Source: Bacteroidota bacterium
Lineage (GTDB): Bacteria > Bacteroidota > Bacteroidia > Flavobacteriales_F > PHOS-HE28
Direction: 5' to 3'
Length of the DNA: 33,739 nt
NCBI GenBank assembly: GCA_029573495.1
Contig: JAKQEI010000165.1
Location: 1-33,739 of the forward strand
Both the position numbers and the translations under genes were made by a program. The notes below the pieces were generated by a model that saw nothing but the letters and a program-made list of their open reading frames with translations, was not told the origin of the DNA and ran no database searches. How positions within the stretch are numbered: the first letter of the stretch is position 1; every line of letters starts with the position of its first letter. Shown here piece after piece: positions 24,698 through 31,680 of the stretch.

Positions 24698-26589
24698 ACA
24701 AGCGGTGGCAGGTATCGACCGACCAGATGACGTGGGACCGCGAGGTGGTGCCTTTGAACGCCTCGAAGCTCAAGATCACCGAATCCAGGGACCTCGATAG
24801 CGGGCAGATCTTCTTCCGGAAGAAACTGAGCACGGCTATCCAGTTCTGGGGGCGGTCTCCGAACAACGACTACGGCTACTTCCGTACCTTCGAGCGTTCG
24901 GAGAGCAGGCGGTGTCAGCCCATCTACATCCGGCTTCAACTGTACTGCAACGGGTCGTGGAGCACCTTCTGGACCGGGGTGTTCAGCACAGGCGCTGGGA
25001 AGTGGGATCTTGACCAATGCACCTTCGAGGTCAAGCCCGAGACGGTGGATCGGTATACGTGCATCCTTCAGCACTTGAAGGACCAGAAGAACATATTGGA
25101 CGCTCCCGCCTACCTGACCATGGTGCATAGTGGTCCGGGATTGGAGTTCTACGCCTGTTCGTATGAGTTCGTGGACGAGGTGGGTCCGCTTTGTACCAAT
25201 CCAACAGGAACAGGGTGGACGTACATGGACGCCTATGTGATCGACATGACGCCGCTCTACCTGGCCCCGACATGGGTTAGAAAGAGGGCCAAGACGATAT
25301 GCCAAGGCGGTTCACCAAGCCCTCCGGATGATAGTGGGTGGACGCTGTTGTCAAACGACTGCGCAACGGACGGAACTGCCACCTATGTGAAGGGGCTGAC
25401 CTCGGAAGAACTTGGAGAGCTTATCGTCGATGGTAGCATCTTCCCAGACCTGCAACCGGGCACTTGCGTGGGCGGGGTGTCATATCCGCCAACAGAGGCA
25501 TACGGTCAGCCGTTCAACGAATTCTCCCGTATCGAACTGTTCGACTGCACCCACCCCATCCATCCGTCCATGTGGCTGTTCATCAGCTTCAGGAGGGTTG
25601 ACACCGATATTATCGGAAGCGGAGCGTCACGCACCGGAAGGCGCCTTCGTGACGTAGCTGACCTGCTTCTTTCGGATTGCTTCGAGGCCGGGAGTGTGGT
25701 GTCTGACTTCTTCGGCATCAACCCGGCGGGGGATGCCGATGGATACGTGGCTGGAGAGAACTACGTGACCAGGCTTGCCACCACGACCGAGGACATTGTG
25801 ATATGCCAGAAGTCGGACGTGGTATCACTTGGTTCCAGTAACGCAGCAACGAAAGGAGTGATGAGCATGGAAGAGCTGCTTACCGCCTTGTTTGCGATGT
25901 TCAGAATCGCGTGGGACATAGACGACGATGGCAACTTCCGTATCGAGCACATTTCATACTGGACACGTCAGCAAGGTATTGAACTGTCCGACCTTACTCG
26001 GGTGAATGAGTACCTGCTCTATGAGCACGGAGCCACTGACGTCCCGCGCATCGAGCGCCTGAAGTTCATGGAGCAGTCAGGAGAGGATTTCCAAGGTGAG
26101 GACATCCTTTATGATTCGCAGTGCGCATCTGAAAAGGTCGAGGAGATCTCGCCAGGGAAGGTCACTACGGACGTTGGTTTGATACTGTCCGACCCAGAGG
26201 CTGTTTCAAAGGATGGCTTCGTGTTCCTTTCCGCCAGCTACGGTTCGGGCATATATAGCACCGTGACCGGAACAGGGGTCCTTTCCGGGGATGTCATCTG
26301 GAACGCTCCGTTCGCGAAGGCAAACCTTCAGGATGCGTTCTGGCGTCACGACCGATACCTACCGTCAGGCAATATGAACGGCGAGGATGTGGACTTTGAC
26401 GGGTCCAAGGATTCCATCACGCAGGAGACAACGCGGGCATCTTTCTGCTGCGTAGCGAAGTCCATAGACGCCAAGAAGTCCATCGGCACTGCGCTAGGAA
26501 CAGCCATTGGCGTTCGCGCCACGGTCGTATCCATCACATACGACCTCAGCGTTGACCGTGTGGAGTTCGAGTTCAGCTACCCCTACTGA
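24694..26589 (+). CDS. Tail-tip structural protein (distal tail candidate)
   Basis: 631 residues, ATGA overlap with the tape measure gene. The N-terminus (1-140) is beta-rich with many aromatics, including KRWQVSTDQMTWDREVVPLN. Multiple Cys occur through the chain, with some pairs such as CDSQC-like DSQCASEK. The last 200 residues have a regular fold with IEHISYWTRQQG. The position after the tape measure is normally taken by distal tail or tail-hub proteins that join the tube to the receptor-binding complex. No named family is recognised. Its end overlaps the minus-strand gene by 7 bases. Confidence 0.65.
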   Translation: MNKRWQVSTDQMTWDREVVPLNASKLKITESRDLDSGQIFFRKKLSTAIQFWGRSPNNDYGYFRTFERSESRRCQPIYIRLQLYCNGSWSTFWTGVFSTGAGKWDLDQCTFEVKPETVDRYTCILQHLKDQKNILDAPAYLTMVHSGPGLEFYACSYEFVDEVGPLCTNPTGTGWTYMDAYVIDMTPLYLAPTWVRKRAKTICQGGSPSPPDDSGWTLLSNDCATDGTATYVKGLTSEELGELIVDGSIFPDLQPGTCVGGVSYPPTEAYGQPFNEFSRIELFDCTHPIHPSMWLFISFRRVDTDIIGSGASRTGRRLRDVADLLLSDCFEAGSVVSDFFGINPAGDADGYVAGENYVTRLATTTEDIVICQKSDVVSLGSSNAATKGVMSMEELLTALFAMFRIAWDIDDDGNFRIEHISYWTRQQGIELSDLTRVNEYLLYEHGATDVPRIERLKFMEQSGEDFQGEDILYDSQCASEKVEEISPGKVTTDVGLILSDPEAVSKDGFVFLSASYGSGIYSTVTGTGVLSGDVIWNAPFAKANLQDAFWRHDRYLPSGNMNGEDVDFDGSKDSITQETTRASFCCVAKSIDAKKSIGTALGTAIGVRATVVSITYDLSVDRVEFEFSYPY

Positions 26590-26906
26590 CCACGCAAATG
26601 AGCACCCGCACGTTCTTGATGCAGCGCCCCCTTGATTTCGAAGATCAAGAACCCGGCACCAGCTCCGATAGCCATGCCGGTGGCAAGCTGCTTGGAGTCG
26701 GGGTCCTGCTGGATAAGACCGTAAAGGCTTCCGCATACAACACCAACGAGGGCGCCGTGCAACCTATCTCGACCCGCCTTCTCCAGTTGCTCCCCCGCCA
26801 TTTCGAGCCTCAGGTCGATCTTCTCGGAGGGGGCCTCAGGAAGTCCCTGACCAAAGGCAGACGCGCTCAGGGATGCGGCAATAGCAAGGACGAACAGGTG
26901 TTTCAT
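26583..26906 (-). CDS. Secreted or membrane accessory protein, only minus-strand gene
   Basis: 107 residues on the minus strand, from ATG 26906. The N-terminus is a signal peptide: MKHLFVLAIAASLSASAFGQ with a likely cleavage after the AFG region. The mature part has an amphipathic section, KIDLRLEMAGEQLEKAGRDR, then two Gly/Ala-rich hydrophobic segments (51-65 and 76-90). It resembles small envelope proteins. It has its own promoter-like box (TACTTTTG at 26912-26919). An accessory gene expressed independently of the tail operon, perhaps acting on the host envelope or in superinfection exclusion, is inferred. The plus-strand frame at 26598-26927 is taken as its shadow. Confidence 0.68.
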   Translation of the reverse strand: MKHLFVLAIAASLSASAFGQGLPEAPSEKIDLRLEMAGEQLEKAGRDRLHGALVGVVCGSLYGLIQQDPDSKQLATGMAIGAGAGFLIFEIKGALHQERAGAHLRGQ

Positions 26907-26946
26907 ACCCCCAAAAGTACGAAATGAGCTTCCCCCACATCAACAA
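26907..26946 (-). promoter_or_regulatory. Promoter of the minus-strand gene
   Basis: Read on the minus strand, TACTTTTG (26919-26912) matches TAnnTTTG and is followed by GGGGT then ATG 26906, almost the same as TAGGTTTG-GGGT-ATG before 9243. A TTG at 26943-26941 lies 21 bases upstream of the box, within the 17-23 range known for Bacteroidota -33 elements. The promoter overlaps the start of the plus-strand tail gene at 26924. Confidence 0.6.
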
Positions 26947-28627
26947 GCAGGTCAAGGCGGCTTTCCGCTGGTACGACGACGAGGGACTGCGCACCCGCCA
27001 CACCAAGGCTTGCAAGGACGAATCAGCGGACTGCCCATTCGCCCTGCGCATGTCCAACGAGGAGATCCTGCCGTTCCAGTTCGTAGCGGCCTTCACCAAC
27101 GACCCGACCCGCTTCGTAGACTACGCGGAGAACGTCCCTACGGCGTGGTCTATCCGCGATCTTGACGGGAACCAGGTGGCGAACCTCACGGAGTTCATCT
27201 ACGCCCTGAGGATAGATGAGTTCCTGAACCCATCCCGCGTCTACATCACCTTGGAGGAGCCTTTGGAGCATGGCCTGGACCTTGATGATGGGTTGTATGA
27301 GATGCGGATGACCCTTGCTGATGGGTCATTCCGTTACAGCGAAACGTTCCGGATATGCGGGACGAAGGAAGAGCTTGAGGATTGCTGCTACACACTGACG
27401 TGGCGATCCTGCGGGGATGTGGGTACCCAGCGGTATGCCCACAATGACTTCCGGAATATGATCTACCTGGAGGCCAGTAAGCTCGCCTACGTGGGCAAGG
27501 CGGTGGCCGTGTACGGAGAAGAGCAGGAGGACGACAAGGAAGGGGCGCCAGTTACCGCACGGGTGCGCAAGGACGTCCGCTGGAACGTGGAGATGCCGGG
27601 CCTGCCGTGGTTCCTGATCGACGCCTTAACGGAGATCCCGGCGCACGATGACGTTCAGCTCATGGTGCCAGCCGGAAGCGGGTTCGACGTGATCGAGCAG
27701 GTGCAGATGTCGGTATCGTGGGCGGCTGGGGAGACATGCACGGGGACCGTGGCGTGGTCGTTCGTCACCGACGAGAGCACGGTGGTGAACGGGTGCTGCG
27801 AGGAATACGAGCCTGCCTGCATCGAGACGTGCGGGGAGTTCGACGGCATCCTTGGCATCCATGAGCCGGAACTGGATGACGTGTTCCTCATGGACCGCAA
27901 GAACTACGGCACCTTCGTGGGGATAGGAACCCCGGACGACAGGCAGGAGGGCTTCGGGTTCCTCACGGCATGTCCAACGGGGCTGGCGACCACTACGCAG
28001 GAGGGATACGAGTACGTCTATTGGGATGGATCGGATTGGGTGCCAGCCGTGGTGCTCACGACCGTAGTGGGTAACGGCTGCGAGGAAGGCACCTTCACGT
28101 TCTACGGGACGAGCATGGGCCAGTTCCTTGTCCAGATCCAGTACTCGGTGGATGAGGGGGTGTGGATCGACGTAGGCGAGCCGGTGCCTTCGAGCAACTT
28201 CGTGGAAGGGGTGACGCTGGAACTGGACGTGCAGCCCGACGAGTTCCGGGCGCGTATCGTGGGTAGCGACTGCGTGATCGCCAATTCAACGCCGGTGGAG
28301 GCCCCCTATGTAGGTATCGAGGGCCTTTGGGTGAATGATGCGGACCGGGCGGATGCGAACGGCTCCTACCATGTGTATGGCACTTTCAACGGTCGCACGC
28401 AATACCAGAACGCCCATGGTTACCTGGTGCAGTGGATCGTGGATAGCGAAACCGAGCCAGGTACCATCTACGCGTACTGGCGTATCAATGATCCGGCGGA
28501 CGATGCTGGCTGCTATGGCTACCAGTATACTGATCCCGGACCGGAGGATGGCGCGAGCCCGCTGGACAACCCGTTCTGGAACGGGGGGGATTGGGGCGAT
28601 GACGTGTACCTGACCACCTGCAGCTGA
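26924..28627 (+). CDS. Tail-tip protein with C-terminal beta-rich module
   Basis: 567 residues. The N-terminus (1-145) has a compact fold with REMTLADG-like ELMRMTLADGSFRYS features; Cys pairs such as EDCCYT and GCCEEYEPAC occur mid-chain. The last 110 residues (about 459-567) form a module with GSYHVYGTFNGRTQYQ, then a YLVQWIV strand, YAYWRIND and a terminal VYLTTCS. That module resembles the C-terminal part of the protein at 30565 and the remnant at 29106. Tail tip or fibre function is inferred from position and composition. The start lies 17 bases from the divergent minus-strand start. Confidence 0.62.
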   Translation: MSFPHINKQVKAAFRWYDDEGLRTRHTKACKDESADCPFALRMSNEEILPFQFVAAFTNDPTRFVDYAENVPTAWSIRDLDGNQVANLTEFIYALRIDEFLNPSRVYITLEEPLEHGLDLDDGLYEMRMTLADGSFRYSETFRICGTKEELEDCCYTLTWRSCGDVGTQRYAHNDFRNMIYLEASKLAYVGKAVAVYGEEQEDDKEGAPVTARVRKDVRWNVEMPGLPWFLIDALTEIPAHDDVQLMVPAGSGFDVIEQVQMSVSWAAGETCTGTVAWSFVTDESTVVNGCCEEYEPACIETCGEFDGILGIHEPELDDVFLMDRKNYGTFVGIGTPDDRQEGFGFLTACPTGLATTTQEGYEYVYWDGSDWVPAVVLTTVVGNGCEEGTFTFYGTSMGQFLVQIQYSVDEGVWIDVGEPVPSSNFVEGVTLELDVQPDEFRARIVGSDCVIANSTPVEAPYVGIEGLWVNDADRADANGSYHVYGTFNGRTQYQNAHGYLVQWIVDSETEPGTIYAYWRINDPADDAGCYGYQYTDPGPEDGASPLDNPFWNGGDWGDDVYLTTCS

Positions 28628-28630
28628 GCC

Positions 28631-29479
28631 ATGGAGGACGCGATGGACGCCTTTGTTGCCGAGGAGCTGCAGGCCTTCGCGCAATACCTGCTGGAGCAGG
28701 CGAAGGAGCGGCTATTGCGGCGCAACATCGTGGCGGACCGCGACCTGCTGAACAGCCTGGCCACGCAGGCGGCGGAGAAGGAGCTGCGCCTGTGGTTCGC
28801 CGACCATGGCCGGATGCATGACATGGGTGCGGGCAAGGGCTACGAGAAGGGGAAGTTCATGGGCGTGGAGGAGCGCGGGGAGATCCTGAAGGGCCGCACG
28901 CCGAGCAAGTGGTACAGCCGCATGGCCTGGGGCAGCGTGTACGGTACGCTGGTGAACAACCTGGCGAACAAGTATGTGCAGGAGGTGCCGGGCCTGATCA
29001 CGGGGGCGGTGGAACTGGACAGCGCACTGACCGCGTGCGAAGCGCTGGCCGCAGCCCTGGCGGCCGAAGTGGATAGAGCCCGGAGGCCAGCTGGCGCCGC
29101 GTTAGCTGACGGCGGCGACCAGGCCTACCCGACCCACAACGACCGCGAACGAGGTGCCGTGGATACTGGTATGGGTCACAACCTCGTGGCAATTCAAGGG
29201 GGCCGATGGGAAAGGCATCTATTACAGTACGGACGATGTGGCAACGCCAGACCTATGCACCACATGGGTGGCGTTCACGGGCGAAAACCCGCTTCCGACA
29301 GTAGACGAGCTTCAATGTGTAGAGTGCGACTAGTTCGGGGGCGAACATTGAAGTTCGACGAACGGACCTGCCTTCGATACGTGCCGTGTTTCGCCTTAGA
29401 AACAACACGGCACCATGTCGATCAACGCATTCACCTGTCCTACCTGCGACGATCAGTTGCAGGAGATGTCCTTCAATGA
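28631..29479 (+). CDS. Virion protein with run-on or frameshifted C-terminus
   Basis: The open frame encodes 282 residues. The first ~130 look like a normal phage protein: ELQAFAQYLLEQAKERLLRR, then WFADHGRMHDMGAGKGYEKG and TPSKWYSRMAWGSVYGTLVN, a layout (GR..DMG.G.G, then KWYS) common in Bacteroidota phages. Downstream, from about residue 140, the frame has low-complexity Ala/Arg content, and another frame (29106-29333) encodes a fragment with clear similarity to the 30565 protein. The real end is probably near residue 130-140 (about 29025-29050), but no stop occurs there, so a lost stop codon, a deletion or an assembly indel is likely. The frame also overlaps the next gene by 65 bases. Confidence 0.55.
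   Translation: MEDAMDAFVAEELQAFAQYLLEQAKERLLRRNIVADRDLLNSLATQAAEKELRLWFADHGRMHDMGAGKGYEKGKFMGVEERGEILKGRTPSKWYSRMAWGSVYGTLVNNLANKYVQEVPGLITGAVELDSALTACEALAAALAAEVDRARRPAGAALADGGDQAYPTHNDRERGAVDTGMGHNLVAIQGGRWERHLLQYGRCGNARPMHHMGGVHGRKPASDSRRASMCRVRLVRGRTLKFDERTCLRYVPCFALETTRHHVDQRIHLSYLRRSVAGDVLQ
29106..29333 (+). pseudogene. Remnant of a module also found in the 30565 gene
   Basis: In a different frame from the surrounding open frame, 29106-29333 encodes VPWILVWVTTSWQFKGADGK, then GIYYSTDDVATPDLCTTWVA and GENPLP, ending at TAG. The 30565 protein has YYSLDDVATPDLCTTWVAVA at 109-128, so 13 of 14 residues match between YYS and TTW. The segment has no plausible start, and sits in the +1 frame of the 28631 gene. 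It could be the end of that gene after a frameshift or the tail of a truncated paralogue. Confidence 0.55.
29383..29411 (+). promoter_or_regulatory. Hairpin just upstream of the 29415 start
   Basis: GCCGTGTT (29383-29390) pairs perfectly with AACACGGC (29404-29411), with a 13-base loop. The 3' arm contains the A/C-rich leader that precedes ATG 29415, so folding would hide it. It may be a terminator for upstream transcripts or control translation of the next gene. Confidence 0.45.
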
Positions 29480-29987
29480 TTGCGCCCCGGAGTTGCTGGA
29501 CAACGGTATCCTGTACCTGTTGCTCGCACGTCCGGACCAGCCTTTCAGCAACATCGAGGACCCCGCTGAACACAGCGAGCGAACCAGCAACACCAGTTCC
29601 GCCTCCAACGCTGTGCGCCGCCTGAAGGGGGTGGGCAGCTACTCGCACGAGTTCGGCGATAGCTACACGATCGGGCGCGACACGTATTACAACAAGAACA
29701 CCGGCACCCTGGTGTTCAAGATCTACGACAACAACGCGACGAACTACGAGTTCATGCGTTCGCTCGGCTGCAACACGCAATACCTAGCGTGGCCCATCGA
29801 CAGCCAGGGCAACATCTACGGCGGGAACGATGGCATCAAGGTGGTCCTTCAGGGCCGCGAGAACATCACCGAGAGCGTGGACGAGAAGAAGTTCATCGAG
29901 GTGCAGGGCCAGCACAAGTACAAGAACGCCCCTCCGCGTGACACCTACGCGCTGGCCGGTGACATCGACCTGGACGGAAACGTGTAA
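29415..29987 (+). CDS. Structural protein, possible tail tube protein
   Basis: 190 residues. N-terminal CPTCDDQLQEMSFNDCAPEL contains a Cys cluster (C8, C11, C22). The body is beta-rich: GSYSHEFGDSYTIGRDTYY, then NKNTGTLVFKIYDNNATNY. The end is KNAPPRDTYALAGD. Size, beta content and strong-looking leader would suit a tail tube subunit, but the gene lies after the tail tip genes, which is unusual, so another virion protein is possible. The start follows the leader ACAACACGGCACC. Confidence 0.5.
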   Translation: MSINAFTCPTCDDQLQEMSFNDCAPELLDNGILYLLLARPDQPFSNIEDPAEHSERTSNTSSASNAVRRLKGVGSYSHEFGDSYTIGRDTYYNKNTGTLVFKIYDNNATNYEFMRSLGCNTQYLAWPIDSQGNIYGGNDGIKVVLQGRENITESVDEKKFIEVQGQHKYKNAPPRDTYALAGDIDLDGNV

Positions 29988-30000
29988 CAACGAGCGACAA

Positions 30001-30275
30001 TGGCAGCAGGAGATCCTTACTTGGAATGTGACGCAACGGGGAAAAGGTTGCTCACCGACGCCTCCGGGCTTGTTGAAATGCTGAACGCCTTACTGGTCGT
30101 TACCGACACGGGCAAGGTCGGGCTGCGTACCGTGACCGTCAGCGCCGCCGCTGAGGACATCTCGCAGGCGGTGACCTGCTCTGAGAGCCTGATGGACCTG
30201 GAGCAGTTGCTGCGGAAGATGATCGTGGAGAGCCCGGACGGGAAGCCTGCCATCGGGCTGATCGAGGAGTCTTGA
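30001..30275 (+). CDS. Small virion-associated protein with LTC-type domain at its C-terminus
   Basis: 91 residues, after the A/C-rich leader AACAACGAGCGACA. Residues 58-89 read AVTCSESLMDLEQLLRKMIV and then DGKPAIGLI. The same pattern (Cys, helix with LxxLLR, then Asp-Gly 20-21 residues after the Cys) occurs at the N-termini of the next two proteins. The N-terminal half has a similar opening (LECDATGKRLLTDASGLVEM) with looser spacing, so it may hold a diverged copy. Function unknown; close to structural genes, probably virion-associated or a chaperone. Confidence 0.58.
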
Positions 30276-30292
30276 TCCACTGACCAACAACA

Positions 30293-30322
30293 GCGAGAGG
30301 CCGTGTAACAGCGGCCTTTCGC
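30293..30322 (+). terminator. Strong hairpin between two small genes
   Basis: GCGAGAGGCCG (30293-30303) and CGGCCTTTCGC (30312-30322) form an 11-pair stem with one G-U pair and an 8-base loop. No T tract follows. It lies in the gap between 30275 and 30338 and is the strongest hairpin noticed in the window. A terminator or RNA-processing element is inferred. Confidence 0.5.
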
Positions 30323-30337
30323 ATAACAGGAAAGGCC

Positions 30338-30565
30338 ATGGCAGACGCATTGACGTGTACGGATGCACAGCGCGGCACGGAGACGCTGGTGAAGGAGTTG
30401 TTCGTGAAGATGGACGATGGTAGCTATGCCGTGAAGGTCACGACCGTGACGGGTGGCGACGCGGTGGACTGCGACCTGACGGAGGTGCCTACGCTGAACA
30501 TGCTTCAGGGGGCCATGGTCCGCATTGATGACGTGCTGGTGTTACAGATCCAAGAGGTGAGCTGA
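30338..30565 (+). CDS. Small protein with LTC-type domain
   Basis: 75 residues. ALTCTDAQRGTETLVKELFV (4-23), then DDGSYAVKV, shares the pattern of the neighbouring proteins: Cys7 is 21 residues before Gly28 of the DG turn. The remainder (TEVPTLNMLQGAMVRIDDVL) repeats a similar helix-plus-strand element with QGAM-RIDD. The three neighbours appear to be duplicated. No function known. Its stop overlaps the next start (TGATG). Confidence 0.6.
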   Translation: MADALTCTDAQRGTETLVKELFVKMDDGSYAVKVTTVTGGDAVDCDLTEVPTLNMLQGAMVRIDDVLVLQIQEVS

Positions 30566-30978
30566 TGGCATACACCGAACTCACATGCGACGAGGCGGCT
30601 CTTCCATTGGAGGAATTGCTGCGCGGTGCGATGAAGTTGCATGAGGATGGGACGTATTCGTTACAGGTGGTGAACATCACGGACGGGGTCACGTCCTTCA
30701 CGCTCACGAGCGGGTCGGTGACGGATACCTATACGTACGACTTCGACTCCGAGGGTCGTCCGGCGTTCGTACGCCAAGGCTTTGAGGATGATGCGGACGA
30801 GGGTAACCCTGTATGGACCGTTATCTGGACCGATGGCGGTGGTTTCGGGTTCGGGTGGCACATCTCCAATGAAATCGCCGAAGTCCTCTATTACAGCCTC
30901 GACGATGTAGCGACCCCTGACCTGTGTACTACATGGGTTGCGGTGGCAGGAAGTAACCCATTGCCGGTGTTCACATGA
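30565..30978 (+). CDS. Small protein with LTC-type domain and sugar-binding-like module
   Basis: 137 residues from ATG 30565. Residues 5-38 carry the shared domain: ELTCDEAALPLEELLRGAMK then EDGTYSLQVV, with Cys8 21 residues before Gly29. The second half (about 57-137) is a module with SEGRPAF, a WTVIW strand, WHIS, YYSLDDVATPDLCTTW and NPLP at the end. This W-I-W, W-I, YYS..D pattern recurs in secreted and phage proteins and suggests a small beta-sheet binding module. It also appears as the remnant at 29106. ATGA overlap to the next gene. Confidence 0.62.
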   Translation: MAYTELTCDEAALPLEELLRGAMKLHEDGTYSLQVVNITDGVTSFTLTSGSVTDTYTYDFDSEGRPAFVRQGFEDDADEGNPVWTVIWTDGGGFGFGWHISNEIAEVLYYSLDDVATPDLCTTWVAVAGSNPLPVFT

Positions 30979-31241
30979 GCGCAGACGACAAGCAGAGGAT
31001 GGCTGACGCGGTAACATGGATTATGCGGATCCTCACAGGAATTGGAGCCTTCTTCCTCATCAAGACCTACGGGGTGATGAGCGACACCAACACCATGTTG
31101 CAGGAGCACCTACGCCAGTACGCCAGCGATAGGGTAGAGGTGCAGGTGCGCCTTGGCATCGCAGAGAAGGAACTGGAGCGCGTCCGCAACGAAAGGGAGG
31201 CGCGGTACAACAGGCAATACAACAACAACGACCACCAATGA
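30975..31241 (+). CDS. Single-span membrane protein with coiled coil (holin-region)
   Basis: 88 residues, ATGA overlaps. One hydrophobic segment at 14-32, then a charged coiled coil (EHLRQYASDRVEVQVRLGIA and KELERVRNEREARY) ending in an Asn-rich tail. The layout fits small lysis accessory or anti-holin-like proteins. It starts a row of three membrane proteins before the amidase. No holin family is recognised. Confidence 0.58.
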   Translation: MSADDKQRMADAVTWIMRILTGIGAFFLIKTYGVMSDTNTMLQEHLRQYASDRVEVQVRLGIAEKELERVRNEREARYNRQYNNNDHQ

Positions 31242-31420
31242 TAAACAACCTCATCACCGGAGCCGTAGTGCTCTACGCCGTAGCCGTGGGATACCACATG
31301 TACAAGGGCAAGTCATTCAGTGCTGCCCTGTTCTGGGTGTTCACCTGGTTCCGTGGCCTGTTCAGCGCACCCGTTCAGCAGGATCCGCCAGCAGAGGCGC
31401 CGAAAGCGAAGCGCAAATGA
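31238..31420 (+). CDS. Small membrane protein (lysis cassette)
   Basis: 60 residues, ATGA overlaps. Hydrophobic segments at 5-20 and 27-40 flank a short HMYKGKS loop; the tail is Pro/Ala/Lys rich (DPPAEAPKAKRK), positively charged and probably cytoplasmic. Its size and form suit a holin or a lysis regulator; no family can be named. Confidence 0.55.
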   Translation: MINNLITGAVVLYAVAVGYHMYKGKSFSAALFWVFTWFRGLFSAPVQQDPPAEAPKAKRK

Positions 31421-31680
31421 GCAACGCACCCGAAGCCACGAAGGGCCAGAAATGGGCCGCGATCGCTACGCTGGTGGTCCTTGCTGGAGCCTTGGTCTAC
31501 GCCCTGAACAGTGAGGCGTTCCGGCTGCTCCTGTCGGTGGACTGGCCGAAGCTAGTGATCGGCACGGCGGCGGGTATCCTCTCCGGCCTTGGCTTCGGGT
31601 ACGGACATGCCGTGTACGATGTGCTGCTCCGCGACCCTTGGCGCAACCTGCTATCCAAGTGGACGCGAAAGCGATCATAA
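31417..31680 (+). CDS. Two-span membrane protein, holin candidate
   Basis: 87 residues from ATG 31417 (ATGA overlap). An earlier in-frame start at 31153 lies inside the previous two genes and is rejected. Two hydrophobic spans, 13-30 and 46-62 (GTAAGILSGLGFGYG), and a basic C-terminus (KWTRKRS). The two-span layout, basic end and place directly before the amidase gene make it the best holin candidate here. Its end overlaps the amidase start. Confidence 0.55.
   Translation: MSNAPEATKGQKWAAIATLVVLAGALVYALNSEAFRLLLSVDWPKLVIGTAAGILSGLGFGYGHAVYDVLLRDPWRNLLSKWTRKRS

Noticed and set aside
26598-26927. Plus-strand 109-residue frame in the region of the minus-strand gene
   Set aside because: It lacks domain-like features, while the opposite strand shows a signal peptide, hydrophobic segments and a promoter.
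28321-30978. Diversity-generating retroelement suggested by repeated tail modules
   Set aside because: No reverse transcriptase and no template/variable repeat pair with adenine-biased changes was seen.
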